A DNA stretch of 64,000 nt from Holophagae bacterium (GTDB lineage: Bacteria; Acidobacteriota; Holophagae; Acanthopleuribacterales; Acanthopleuribacteraceae), in contig JAJCXM010000012.1 in assembly GCA_029263455.1 (NCBI GenBank), positions 16,172-80,171 of the forward strand, read 5' to 3'. The translations under genes were made by a program, and so were the position numbers. Below the pieces are notes generated by a model. It saw nothing but the letters and a program-made list of their open reading frames with translations. It was not told the DNA's origin and searched no databases. Below, piece by piece: positions 37,125 to 49,665 of the stretch; within the stretch, counting starts at the first letter, position 1; the number at the start of each line of letters is the position of its first letter.

Positions 37125-37763
37125 TCATTCCACCGGCTTCACATGAATGCAGCTGATCTTAATTCGTTTTAAAGAGCCCTCACCTACCGAAGTTGTTTTC
37201 AGATGCTTGTGTTTTTCCAATGCTAGATGAACGATGCGTCGTTCGTAGGAATTCATGGCATCCATTATGGCGGAATCGCCCTCTTTCTCTAGGCCTTCGC
37301 CCAGCGCCAGAGCTTGATCGATAAGTTCTTGCTCTCGATCCTGTTTGAAGTGATTTGCGTCAAGACGCACTTCAAGTGGCGATTGCGGCATTTGTGCATG
37401 CAGAAACCGATTAACTAAGAACTGTAGATCATTCAGTCGCTCGCCTTGATGCGCGCGAAAAACATCAGCACTTTTCTCACATAACTCAACGTCTACCCGG
37501 TAAGGCGTTACTTCGAACTTGAGTTCGGTTTCGATGCCCAGCGATGCCATCAATTTTTCGAGCAAAGGTCGAATCGTATCAATCTCATCACGGTAGGTTT
37601 CATTCATCTCTTGATCACTTGCGTGAGCTTCAAGCGTCACCTGGCCCGGTTCTTTTGTGAGCAAGACTAGGCGCAAGCGCTCCAGAGGTACGGCCAACGT
37701 TTGGCTCGCAAGGCCAGCAGCCTCTCTCACATCGGTTCCTGTAAAGACTGTCGTTTCGCTCAT
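37125..37763 (-). CDS. jag: Jag/KhpB RNA-binding protein (KH and R3H domains)
   Basis: The 212-residue protein has the Jag_N region at its start (ETTVFTGTDVREAAGLASQTLAVPLERL). A KH-like middle domain follows (about 70-140), then a C-terminal R3H domain (MNSYERRIVHLALEKHKHLKTTSVGEG). Jag/KhpB is an RNA-binding protein usually encoded after yidC. The ATG at 37763 overlaps the yidC stop (ATGA); an upstream in-frame ATG at 37781 lies inside yidC. Four bp after its stop the chorismatase gene begins, where many genomes have mnmE instead. Confidence 0.9.
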   Translation of the reverse strand: MSETTVFTGTDVREAAGLASQTLAVPLERLRLVLLTKEPGQVTLEAHASDQEMNETYRDEIDTIRPLLEKLMASLGIETELKFEVTPYRVDVELCEKSADVFRAHQGERLNDLQFLVNRFLHAQMPQSPLEVRLDANHFKQDREQELIDQALALGEGLEKEGDSAIMDAMNSYERRIVHLALEKHKHLKTTSVGEGSLKRIKISCIHVKPVE

Positions 37764-39397
37764 GCTTTTTCGTATCTCCACTTCATGACCATGGTTTGAC
37801 CTAATTGAAAGAAATTACTGGTTATCATGTATAAAATCAAGCCGGAAGGCATTGCCACAAACATGACCGTCATCATAAGCGGCATGAATCGCATCATTTT
37901 TTGCTGTGCCGGATCGCCAGGCATAGGCATGGTTAGCTGGGTAAGAAACATGGTTGCGCCCATAATGATGGGTAATATATAGGTGTGGTCTTTCACGCTC
38001 AGATCGTTGATCCAAAACATCCACTCTGATTGGCGCAAATCGATAGCGGTTCGCAGTAAAGAAAAATAGGCAATAAAGATGGGTATTTGAGGAATCATAA
38101 TGATACAAGAGGAAAAAGGGTTGATACCTTCTGTTTTATAGAGCGCAAACTGTTCTTGTTGCATCTTCTGTTTGCTTTCTAGATCGGATCCAGAGTACTT
38201 CTTCTTTAGTGCATCTAATTTAGGCTGCAGTTTGCGCATGCGAAACGATGATTTGACCGACGGAATCGTCATCGGTAACAAAGCCATGCGGATAAAGGCC
38301 GTCAATATGACAATGGCCCAACCCCAATTGCCAGTTAAACCGTGAAGGGCTGCTAAAAGTTTGTAGAGGATCTTCGACAAGAATCCAGCCATGCCATAGT
38401 CCACTAGGTCAGGCATATCGTCGGCAATGGCCGCCAACTCTTTTTCTTGTTTGGGCCCAAAGTAGAATTGACCTTCAATCAAATTATCCAAAGGCATAGC
38501 GACGACAGGCAGGCGCTCTTCTTCGCGCTGCGCGTTTTCTAAAGGTTGCGAAAGTAGCGCTAATTGACCGACAGGCTGATCGGGTCGAAAGACATTGCCA
38601 AAAAAGCTATCCGATATGCCGAACCAATGAATAAATTCCGATTTCTCCAAGAGCGGTTGAAATTGACCGTTCTCTATTTTGGCGGCGGCTCTTTCGTCAC
38701 GGTCACCATCCACATACCAAACAACTTCCATTAACTTGGGGTTCATGGCCCCAAAGGACAACAAACTTGGCGTATCAAAATCCTTGCCGTTCATAGGTTG
38801 TAGGCCATCTGCCACAACCAAGTGGCCGCCTTGGACCTGCGGGCCATCAATCTCAAACTTAATACGGAGCCCATAGCGATCATCTAAATCAAATGTTTTA
38901 CTGATGCGGGTTTCACCAAGACGACGTTCAAAAACCAATTGCCTCTCGCTGGCATGTTTCACGTGGAACATCCAGTCCTTGGTGCGTGCCCCGCCACTCA
39001 GCACAACTTCACCAGGCGCCCATGGGGTAGGCGTCACAACGCGAATCGATTCGGTACTCTTCTTACTCGTCTTAAATTGCTTAAGCACTACTTCGCGAAT
39101 GACGCCACCGCGATTATCGAAGCGAACGCGAATGTTTGGGTTCTCCAAGATAACTTCACGAGCTGCAATGGTCTCTTGGTCAATCTCAGCTGATACGGGT
39201 TCAGGCGCCAAAGGCTCGGCTTCGACCGCTAATTGCTTTGCTTGTTGAATCTCTTGATCCAGCTCGTTAGGCTGTGCTTCAACCGCTTCTTCGATGGGCA
39301 CTTCTTTCACTAATCCCAATGAGGGCCCAATCCAGCGCTCCATCACAAAAACAAAGGCGATGCAGGCCAGAATCATCCCTAAGAAACGTTGATTCAC
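37760..39397 (-). CDS. yidC: Membrane protein insertase YidC
   Basis: The 545-residue protein has the Gram-negative YidC layout: an N-terminal membrane anchor (FLGMILACIAFVFVM), a large periplasmic beta domain to about residue 340, then five membrane segments. The insertase core shows NWGWAIVILTAFIRMALLPMT and its conserved positively charged groove residue, followed by MQQEQFALYK and PIFIAYFSLLR. It inserts and folds inner-membrane proteins. GTG start with GAGGAGGG upstream, overlapping the rnpA stop (GTGA). A parS-like palindrome lies inside the gene at 38955-38970. Confidence 0.95.
   Translation of the reverse strand: MNQRFLGMILACIAFVFVMERWIGPSLGLVKEVPIEEAVEAQPNELDQEIQQAKQLAVEAEPLAPEPVSAEIDQETIAAREVILENPNIRVRFDNRGGVIREVVLKQFKTSKKSTESIRVVTPTPWAPGEVVLSGGARTKDWMFHVKHASERQLVFERRLGETRISKTFDLDDRYGLRIKFEIDGPQVQGGHLVVADGLQPMNGKDFDTPSLLSFGAMNPKLMEVVWYVDGDRDERAAAKIENGQFQPLLEKSEFIHWFGISDSFFGNVFRPDQPVGQLALLSQPLENAQREEERLPVVAMPLDNLIEGQFYFGPKQEKELAAIADDMPDLVDYGMAGFLSKILYKLLAALHGLTGNWGWAIVILTAFIRMALLPMTIPSVKSSFRMRKLQPKLDALKKKYSGSDLESKQKMQQEQFALYKTEGINPFSSCIIMIPQIPIFIAYFSLLRTAIDLRQSEWMFWINDLSVKDHTYILPIIMGATMFLTQLTMPMPGDPAQQKMMRFMPLMMTVMFVAMPSGLILYMITSNFFQLGQTMVMKWRYEKA
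38955..38970. promoter_or_regulatory. parS: parS-type ParB binding site inside yidC
   Basis: TGTTTCACGTGGAACA, a 16-bp near-palindrome that fits the general parS consensus TGTTNCACGTGNAACA. It lies about 2.7 kb from oriC, on the side opposite the mnmE-proximal copy. parAB is present in the same window. Being inside a coding frame is usual for parS sites. Confidence 0.8.
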
Positions 39398-39804
39398 GAG
39401 TCCCTCCTCGGTCGCGCTCGATGATTCTCAAGCTCACGGATCAGCATGTCAAAACACGCATGGTATTCAGTTAAGGATCTTTTCAAGGCCCCTCGTCGTG
39501 GGACACAAACCACATCAACGACTGGGAGCCCTGTTCGCTTGACGCGAAACGCTTCTCGAATCCGTCGTTTCACCAGGTTGCGTTTCACCGCATTCCCCAC
39601 TTTACGCGAAACCGCAAAGCCGACACGCGCCGAATCACCCTTTTGTGGCAATACAAAAAACACCAACACGGGGGTGATGACTTTGCGACCTTTTGAAAAA
39701 GTGACTTGGTATTCTCGCCGTTTCCGTACCCGAACAGTCTTCGGGAACAGATGATTAGCCTGCGAGGCGCTTACGGCCGGCCGCTCGACGCGATCTGATA
39801 ACAT
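39394..39804 (-). CDS. rnpA: Ribonuclease P protein component
   Basis: The 136-residue protein has the RnpA signature: [22 protein letters not shown] at the N-terminal side, then [27 protein letters not shown], the RNR motif region that contacts the RNase P RNA. It assists 5' maturation of tRNAs. No ATG, GTG or TTG exists in frame between the rpmH stop and the first conserved motif. The start therefore lies inside rpmH, at ATG 39804 (preceded by GGGTGG) or GTG 39813, giving a 50-59 nt overlap. The stop overlaps yidC. Confidence 0.93.
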   Translation of the reverse strand: MLSDRVERPAVSASQANHLFPKTVRVRKRREYQVTFSKGRKVITPVLVFFVLPQKGDSARVGFAVSRKVGNAVKRNLVKRRIREAFRVKRTGLPVVDVVCVPRRGALKRSLTEYHACFDMLIRELENHRARPRRDS

Positions 39805-39889
39805 TGCGTCCACCCGGCGTACTCATTCTTGCTCTGAAGCCGTGGGTTTTAGCCCGCTTCCTGCGATTCGGTTGAAAGGTTCTTTTCAT
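39755..39889 (-). CDS. rpmH: 50S ribosomal protein L34
   Basis: The 44-residue, very basic protein is a textbook L34: [22 protein letters not shown], then [21 protein letters not shown]. The frame is open further upstream, but the conserved MKRTFQP start fixes the ATG at 39889, which has GGGGAACGCC before it. It is the first gene of the leftward rpmH-rnpA-yidC-jag-chorismatase unit, and its 3' part overlaps rnpA in another frame. Confidence 0.97.
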   Translation of the reverse strand: MKRTFQPNRRKRAKTHGFRARMSTPGGRNVIRSRRAAGRKRLAG

Positions 39890-40258
39890 GGCGTTCCCCT
39901 GATTGCTCGGGCAAGCCGCCCGTGAAATGTCAAACCCGAAGAACATACCCCAATTTAATGATAAAAGTCAATGCACCGCCACGCCAAGGGTCAGCTTGCG
40001 ACCACCACATGAGGACGCCTGCGAAGTCAAAGTGGAGGGCGCATTCGGTGCAATTTATTGAGGGTTGGTGCGGGTTTCCGCGATTTTGTGAGATCTGGAC
40101 ATTTACGTGATTGGCCCTTGTCGACCCCCACGCCCTGTGTTACGCTTTCGCCATTGTCCGAACCCCCCAAAGGGACGCGCAAGGGACCGCGTTGTCCCGC
40201 ATAATCGATTCAATAGAGTATTGAAAAACAAATCCATGTTTTTCGTAGGGGACACTCG
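39890..40258. other. Intergenic region between rpmH and dnaA (divergent promoters)
   Basis: This 369-bp gap holds the rpmH promoter at its left end. On the right it has a weak candidate dnaA promoter (TTGTCC at 40192-40197, TAGAGT at 40214-40219, 16-bp spacing). I see no good DnaA boxes here; the box cluster lies on the other side of dnaA. The middle is GC-rich and C-rich (40120-40200) with no convincing frame or RNA. Confidence 0.6.
39942..39971 (-). promoter_or_regulatory. Candidate rpmH operon promoter
   Basis: On the minus strand TTGACT (39966-39971) and TATGTT (39942-39947) are separated by 18 bp, about 53 bp upstream of the rpmH ATG. Between them and the gene a small hairpin (CGGGC...GCCCG at 39908-39922) could form in the leader. 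Confidence 0.55.
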
Positions 40259-41560
40259 TTGTCAAATCTTTGGGATCTCGCTCTTGTACAACTAAAACAT
40301 CGTATTGCTAGTGAAGACATTGACGAGTGGCTTACACCCACTCGAATGATGAAAGTCAATGAGCAGGAGCTAGTAGTCCATGTGCCCCAATCGATCTTTA
40401 TCGATTGGATTCAAGATAATTATCTGGATGAGATTCATCGCGCGCTCGAGGAGTTGGGGCATGAATCTCTCAGGGTTCGCTTCGTTGAGTCTGAAGAACA
40501 CAAAGTGGCCGCTGTTGAGAAGAAGACACTGGCGCCAAGAGATGGCTTGCGCATCAATCCGAAGTACCGCTTCGAGAGCTTTGTTATCGGACCGAGCAAT
40601 CAGTTTGCGCATGCTGCCGCTCGAGCGGTCGCCGACGCGCCTTCTACTTCATACAATCCACTCTACGTTTATGGCGCATCAGGTCTGGGCAAAACCCATT
40701 TGCTGCACGCCATTGGTCATCAGCTTCAAGCGACTCAACCTAAACTGAAGATTTGCTACACCACCTGTGAAGAATTCACCAATCAATTTATTAATAGTAT
40801 CCGCTTCAATAAAGGTGAAGCTTTTCGTGATCGCTATCGTTCGGTTGACGTTTTGTTGATTGATGACATTCAGTTTTTGAGTGGCAAGACGCAAACTCAA
40901 GAGGAATTCTTCCACACCTTTAACGCACTTTTTGAACAGCAGAAGCAGATTATTCTTAGCTCCGATTGTGGACCAAGCCATATTCCAAAGCTGGAAGCGC
41001 GCCTGAAGAGTCGTTTCCAGTGGGGGCTTAGCGCCGATATTCAAGCCCCACCCCTTGAGACAAGGATCGCGATCCTACGCAAAAAGGCCGAAGCTGAATG
41101 CATCGAGCTACCCGACGATGTACTGCTGTATATAGGTAGCAAAATTAAAACCAATGTTCGTGAGCTCGAAGGTGCCCTGATTAAAGTCATCGCTTATGGG
41201 TCACTTAGCCAACGAGTAATTACTCTGGAACTGGCCGAACAATGCCTGCGCGGGGTCATTAAAGAAGAGAACCAGTCGTTGTCCTGTGAACGCATTCAAC
41301 GACTAGTCGCCGAACAATTTAACTTAACGACCAAAGAACTATGTTCTCGCAATAATTCAAAGCGCGTCTCACAACCTCGCCAGATTGCCATGTATTTAAC
41401 GCGTAAATTGACCGCCATGTCGCTCCCTGAGATTGGGCATGCCTTTGGCAACAAACACCACTCAACCGTGCTCTATTCCATCCAGAAGATTGAAAAGAAT
41501 ATGACCGCGGACCCAGACACGTTACGGCTCGTGAATGGCCTCAAAAAATCCTTGCTGTGA
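40259..41560 (+). CDS. dnaA: Chromosomal replication initiator DnaA
   Basis: The 433-residue protein has all four DnaA domains. Domain III carries Walker A GASGLGKTHLLHA and Walker B LLIDDIQF. Domain IV carries the DnaA-box-binding signature GHAFGNKHHSTVLYSI. It unwinds oriC to start replication. The start is TTG at 40259, with TAGGGGA 7 nt upstream. Domain II is short, giving a protein somewhat smaller than the 467-residue E. coli one. The putative oriC follows directly. Confidence 0.97.
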   Translation: MSNLWDLALVQLKHRIASEDIDEWLTPTRMMKVNEQELVVHVPQSIFIDWIQDNYLDEIHRALEELGHESLRVRFVESEEHKVAAVEKKTLAPRDGLRINPKYRFESFVIGPSNQFAHAAARAVADAPSTSYNPLYVYGASGLGKTHLLHAIGHQLQATQPKLKICYTTCEEFTNQFINSIRFNKGEAFRDRYRSVDVLLIDDIQFLSGKTQTQEEFFHTFNALFEQQKQIILSSDCGPSHIPKLEARLKSRFQWGLSADIQAPPLETRIAILRKKAEAECIELPDDVLLYIGSKIKTNVRELEGALIKVIAYGSLSQRVITLELAEQCLRGVIKEENQSLSCERIQRLVAEQFNLTTKELCSRNNSKRVSQPRQIAMYLTRKLTAMSLPEIGHAFGNKHHSTVLYSIQKIEKNMTADPDTLRLVNGLKKSLL

Positions 41561-41884
41561 TCGGTCTAATCATGTTTTCCGCAGTTGGGTCCAACAGACA
41601 AAGCCAAACAGTGTCCGGGCTCATCGGAGTTTTCCACAGATTTCCACAACGATTTTTCCCCTCAGCAGTGGAAAATTGTCTAAATCGAGTTATGATGCTG
41701 CCATTCAGGGATAGTTTTCCAACACTGTTGTCAACTTTCCTAAATAATTTCCGCAACTTTTCAACATACTTAAATCCTTTAAAACAAGGTGTTTATGTAC
41801 GTTTTCCACAAATTAAAGCGAAACCTTATACGGCTTCGAATATTTAATAATTATCATGTAAATCCATAAGGACTTGGAGTCACC
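41561..41884. other. oriC: Putative chromosomal origin oriC
   Basis: The 324-bp gap between dnaA and dnaN holds two 9-mers TTTTCCACA (41630-41638 and 41802-41810). Near-matches are TTTTCCGCA (41575-41583), ATTTCCACA (41640-41648) and, on the minus strand, TTTTCCACT (41667-41675). The consensus DnaA box is TTATCCACA. The right half (about 41735-41870) is clearly AT-rich and could be the unwinding element. The strand switch of the gene layout nearby and the parS sites support the call. Confidence 0.8.
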
Positions 41885-43003
41885 ATGGAATTCCACAGCA
41901 TTCGAGCGGAACTGCTCAGCGAATTACAACTAATGATGGGTGTGATTGAAAAGAAACACACCATGCCTATCTTGGCGAATATCTTGATCCAGGCTGAAGG
42001 TAATCAGTTGACCTTGAAAGCAACAGATCTTGAGGTGGGCGTGATTACTCAATGTCCAGCGCAAGTGGTTGAGCCCGGTGAATTTACGGTTGATGCCAAA
42101 CGGTTACAGGATATGTTATCGACGCTTTCTGGCCAGCAAGTGGCGTTGTCGATGAACGAAGGCAGCATGTTGGATGTGGTATCAGGCTCTGCCCAATTTG
42201 CCATTGAAACCATGCCTACCCATGATTTCCCAACGATTCCAAGTTGTGATTTTGAAAGTTCGATTCAATTGCCGATTGGGTTTGTACAGGCCTGTATTGC
42301 CCGAGTGCTGTTTTCGATTTCGAACGATCCGCATAAATACGCCATAAATGGTGCTTTGTGGAGAATACAAGACAAGAACTTGGTTATGGTGAGCACCGAT
42401 GGTCATCGCATGTCGGTGATTCGAAGTGAAATCGATGCTGACATAGCTGATTTCGAAGTCATTATTCCTCGCAAAACCATGGGCGAATTAAAGAAATTAC
42501 TGCAATCGGTGGATAGCGACGAAAGCTTCTTGATGGCGCTGATTGATAACAGGGTGTTTTTCAAAGTTGGCGAGCGCGTCCTTTTTTCTCGTGCAATTGA
42601 TGGCAAGTTTCCAGATTTTGAGAAAGCTATCCCAAGCAATAATGACAAGGAATTTGTGTTTGAGCGCACCGTTTTGGGCGACGTAATGAAACGCAAAATG
42701 GTACTGAGTAGTGATAAGTCCAAACTGGTTCGCTTGAGTTTTTCTGCCGGTCGCTTGACGGTTGTCTTACGGAACGCGGAACGGGGTGAGTCAGTTGATC
42801 AAATCGATATCGAATATGATGGCGAAGAGTTCGAGGTCGGTTTTAACGCCGAATACGTGCTGGATTATTTGAAGAATATGGGTTGTGATCGTATTCGCTT
42901 GCTGTTGAAAGATGCGGCCAATCAAGGGCTTTTCCGTATTGAAGACGATCCCCAGGAAATGCAATACGAACATGTGATTATGCCGATGCGGTTATTGGGT
43001 TAA
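41885..43003 (+). CDS. dnaN: DNA polymerase III beta subunit (sliding clamp)
   Basis: The 372-residue protein has the three-fold clamp architecture. It shows KKHTMPILANILI near the start, TDLEVGVI, FTVDAKRLQDML and VSTDGHRM. The C-terminus ends in the partner-binding region HVIMPMRL, as in most bacterial clamps. It tethers polymerase to DNA. It lies directly right of oriC and 6 bp before recF. Length matches the usual ~366. Confidence 0.97.
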   Translation: MEFHSIRAELLSELQLMMGVIEKKHTMPILANILIQAEGNQLTLKATDLEVGVITQCPAQVVEPGEFTVDAKRLQDMLSTLSGQQVALSMNEGSMLDVVSGSAQFAIETMPTHDFPTIPSCDFESSIQLPIGFVQACIARVLFSISNDPHKYAINGALWRIQDKNLVMVSTDGHRMSVIRSEIDADIADFEVIIPRKTMGELKKLLQSVDSDESFLMALIDNRVFFKVGERVLFSRAIDGKFPDFEKAIPSNNDKEFVFERTVLGDVMKRKMVLSSDKSKLVRLSFSAGRLTVVLRNAERGESVDQIDIEYDGEEFEVGFNAEYVLDYLKNMGCDRIRLLLKDAANQGLFRIEDDPQEMQYEHVIMPMRLLG

Positions 43004-43009
43004 GGGCGT

Positions 43010-46485
<3,476 letters not shown>

Positions 46486-46499
46486 AGAGGAAATTAAGG

Positions 46500-48980
46500 A
46501 TGCATCAGGAACGTCCCGTCAACATACTGCGGGAGATGAAACAGTCTTATCTCGACTACTCGATGAGTGTCATTGTTGGGCGTGCCCTACCTGACGTTCG
46601 CGACGGTTTAAAGCCCGTCCATAGACGTATTTTGTATGCGATGTTCGACGAAGGTCTGTTGCCCAACCGCCGTTATTCGAAATGTGCCGGTGTGGTTGGT
46701 GAGGTGCTCAAGAAGTACCACCCGCACGGTGATTCGGCCGTTTATGACGCCTTGGTGCGCTTAGCGCAACCTTGGGCGATGCGTTATCCCTTGGTGGATG
46801 GGCAGGGTAACTTTGGTTCGATTGATGGCGACCGGGCAGCCGCTTACCGTTACACAGAAGCACGCATGCAACGCATCGCTGAGATGATGTTGGCCGATAT
46901 AGACAAAGATACGGTCGACTGGCAGGCCAACTTCGATGAGCAAACCAATGAACCATTGGTTTTGCCAACTCGTATTCCTGGTTTGTTAGTTAACGGTAGT
47001 TCGGGTATCGCGGTAGGAATGGCAACCAATGTGCCGCCTCACAATCTAAACGAGATATGTGAAGCCTTGTTAGCAGTGGTGCGTGACCCGGACATAGATA
47101 ACGAAGATTTGATGGGCATCGTCAGTGGCCCTGATTTCCCAACCGGCGGAGTAATTTGCGGACGTCAAGGTATCGATGATGCCTACCGAACGGGCCGCGG
47201 CCGTATTGTGACTCGCGCATTACATCATTTTGAGGACTATAACGAAGGCACACGTGTACGTATTGTGATTGATGAAATCCCGTACATGGTTAGTAAGTCC
47301 AAAATAGTAGAGAAGATTGCTGAGTTGGTTAAAGATGGCCGCGTAGATGGGATCAGTGAGATTCGCGACGAATCTGACCGTCACGGTATGCGCATGGTTA
47401 TTGAACTCAAGCGTGGTGAAATTCCTGAAGTCATTCTTAATCAATTATTCCGTATGACCCAGTTACAAAGCACGTTTGGTGTCATCATGTTGTCGTTGGT
47501 TGGTAATCAGCCGCGTGTATTGCCCCTAAAAGACATGTTAAGCCAGTTTGTCGTCTTTCGTCGTGAAGTGGTTCAACGTCGTACACGCTATTTATTACGT
47601 AAAGCAGAGAAACGCGCACATATCTTAGAAGGCTTTGTTAAGGCCTTGGATGTGTTGGATGCCTTGATTACCATGATTCGAGCATCTGCTTCTCCGGCTG
47701 AAGCTAAAGAACGCATGATGGCCGAGTGGGGTTTTTCTGCGGAACAAGCGCAAGCCATTTTGGAGATGCGTTTACAGAAACTGACCGGCATGGAACGACA
47801 ATCCATTATTGATGAATACGAAACCATCAAATTGGAGATGGAACGATTGCGTCAGATCCTCAACCAACCCGAAGTCTTACGTCAGGTGTTGGTGGACGAA
47901 ATCACGGAGGTCAAAGACCTTTTTGGTGATCCACGTCGCACGGTCATTGCCGATATAGAGGCGGACTTCAATATTGAAGACCTCATCGCTGATGAACAGG
48001 TGATCATCACTTGTAGCCACCGGGGTTATATCAAACAGACACCTGTGAGTATGTACCGTGCACAGCGGCGCGGCGGCAAGGGTCGTTTGGGTATGAAGAC
48101 CCATGATGATGATTTTGTCGAGTACCTGTTTGTGGCCTCGACCCACGATTACCTGATGGTTTTCACTAATTCCGGTAAGGTTCACTGGATCAAGGTGCAC
48201 CAGATTCCGCAGACCGACGCCGCCACAAAGGGTAAGGCGATCGTTAACTTACTGGCACTGGAAGATGGCGAAAAAGCCGTCGCTTTTCAGGCGGTCCGTG
48301 ATTTCCCAGAAGACATTAACCTCATGTTTGCAACGCGTAATGGCATCGTTAAAAAGACGACCTTGGCCAGTTACCGCAATGTGCGCGCCACCGGAATTCG
48401 GGCCATTAGTATTGCGGAAGGTGATGAATTGATCACGGTACGCTTGACCAATGGTGACCGCCACATCTTCTTGGCCACCAAACTAGGTAAGTCGATCCGT
48501 TTCCACGAAAACGATATCCGCACCGTTGGCCGCACGGCTATGGGCGTCATCGGTATTCGTTTGGCGAAAGGCGACGAGGTAGTTGAAATGGCCGTTATCG
48601 ATGAGGATCGCGCCTGCATCTTAACGGTGAGCGAAAATGGTTACGGCAAACGTACCTCTGTCTCCGAATACCGGTTGCAGGGCCGCGGCGGCAGCGGAAT
48701 TCTCAATATGAGAATGACGGATAAAACCGGTGCTATTGCCGGTGTACGTTATGTCAAGGACGACGATTCGGTATTACTCATCAGTCAATTCGGTAAACTA
48801 ATCCGCATGGATTTGGAAGATGTGCGCGAAATTGGGCGTGTGACTCAGGGTGTGCGTCTATTGCACTTGGACGAAGAAGACGATCGTGTCGTCGACTTGG
48901 GTATCCTGCCCCATGAGGAAGAAGACGAGGACGAGGGCAGCGAAGAAGTCGTTGAAGTTGAAAGCGCGCCAGAGGAGTAA
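46500..48980 (+). CDS. gyrA: DNA gyrase subunit A
   Basis: The 826-residue protein has the breakage-reunion domain with the catalytic Tyr in AAAYRYTEARM and the quinolone-resistance region HPHGDSAVYDALVRLAQPW. It has a coiled-coil gate and a beta-pinwheel with the gyrase-specific box QRRGGKG, which separates it from ParC. The C-terminal ~25 residues are almost all acidic, a feature that tunes gyrase activity in other species. AGAGAGG-type SD precedes the ATG. It lies 14 bp after gyrB. Confidence 0.97.
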   Translation: MHQERPVNILREMKQSYLDYSMSVIVGRALPDVRDGLKPVHRRILYAMFDEGLLPNRRYSKCAGVVGEVLKKYHPHGDSAVYDALVRLAQPWAMRYPLVDGQGNFGSIDGDRAAAYRYTEARMQRIAEMMLADIDKDTVDWQANFDEQTNEPLVLPTRIPGLLVNGSSGIAVGMATNVPPHNLNEICEALLAVVRDPDIDNEDLMGIVSGPDFPTGGVICGRQGIDDAYRTGRGRIVTRALHHFEDYNEGTRVRIVIDEIPYMVSKSKIVEKIAELVKDGRVDGISEIRDESDRHGMRMVIELKRGEIPEVILNQLFRMTQLQSTFGVIMLSLVGNQPRVLPLKDMLSQFVVFRREVVQRRTRYLLRKAEKRAHILEGFVKALDVLDALITMIRASASPAEAKERMMAEWGFSAEQAQAILEMRLQKLTGMERQSIIDEYETIKLEMERLRQILNQPEVLRQVLVDEITEVKDLFGDPRRTVIADIEADFNIEDLIADEQVIITCSHRGYIKQTPVSMYRAQRRGGKGRLGMKTHDDDFVEYLFVASTHDYLMVFTNSGKVHWIKVHQIPQTDAATKGKAIVNLLALEDGEKAVAFQAVRDFPEDINLMFATRNGIVKKTTLASYRNVRATGIRAISIAEGDELITVRLTNGDRHIFLATKLGKSIRFHENDIRTVGRTAMGVIGIRLAKGDEVVEMAVIDEDRACILTVSENGYGKRTSVSEYRLQGRGGSGILNMRMTDKTGAIAGVRYVKDDDSVLLISQFGKLIRMDLEDVREIGRVTQGVRLLHLDEEDDRVVDLGILPHEEEDEDEGSEEVVEVESAPEE

Positions 48981-48985
48981 GGGCC

Positions 48986-49633
48986 ATGCAGATTTTTTTA
49001 GATACGGCCGTTTTTGAGGAAATCGAAGAAGCGGTTTCGTTAGGTCTGATCGACGGCGTTACCACCAACCCGAGTCTAATTGCCCAGGCGGGTAAGTCCC
49101 TGGAGCAGGAGATTCCGCGTATATGTGAGCTCGTTAAAGGCCCGGTCAGCGCTGAAGTCTTGGCGACCGAGTATGAGGCCATGGTCTTGGAAGCACAAAA
49201 ACTAGCCGCACTGCACGAACATGTGATCGTTAAGGTGCCGTTGACGGAAGCTGGTTTGCGCACGGTGGTTAAGTTAAGACCCCAAGGTGTTCGTTTCAAT
49301 GTCACCTTGTGCTTTTCGGTTAGCCAAGCATTGTTAGCGGCCAAAGCGGGCGCAACCTATATTTCGCCTTTTGTCGGTCGTTGGGATGATATCGACCGTC
49401 CTGGCCTGGACATGGTGGCCGATTTGGTGACGGTCTATCAAAACTATGGTTTTGATACCCAAATTTTGGTGGCATCGGTGCGTTCACCTTTGCACGTGAG
49501 CCAGGCTGCCATTTTGGGTGCCGACGTGGTCACGTTACCGCTAAAGGTTTTGAAACAAATGATAAAGCACCCGTTAACTGATTTGGGATTGGCGCGCTTT
49601 TTAGAGGACGCCCGTCGCGCCGAACAGGCTTGA
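48986..49633 (+). CDS. Transaldolase / fructose-6-phosphate aldolase family protein
   Basis: The 215-residue TIM-barrel protein matches the small transaldolase subfamily. It has FLDTAVFEEIEE, GVTTNPSLIAQAGK, the Schiff-base lysine K83 in HVIVKVPLT, NVTLCFSVSQALLAAKAGATYISPFVGR and LVASVRSP. True transaldolase and fructose-6-phosphate aldolase cannot be separated with certainty from sequence alone. It follows gyrA by 5 bp. A perfect parS palindrome starts immediately after its TGA. Confidence 0.9.
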   Translation: MQIFLDTAVFEEIEEAVSLGLIDGVTTNPSLIAQAGKSLEQEIPRICELVKGPVSAEVLATEYEAMVLEAQKLAALHEHVIVKVPLTEAGLRTVVKLRPQGVRFNVTLCFSVSQALLAAKAGATYISPFVGRWDDIDRPGLDMVADLVTVYQNYGFDTQILVASVRSPLHVSQAAILGADVVTLPLKVLKQMIKHPLTDLGLARFLEDARRAEQA

Positions 49634-49649
49634 TGTTCCACGTGGAACA
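49634..49649. promoter_or_regulatory. parS: parS site between transaldolase and mnmE
   Basis: TGTTCCACGTGGAACA is a perfect 16-bp palindrome in the parS form TGTTNCACGTGNAACA. It lies 3.2 kb upstream of parA, about 8 kb from oriC, in the 32-bp gap before mnmE. Confidence 0.88.
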
Positions 49650-49665
49650 ATAAAAACCCCTTGAT

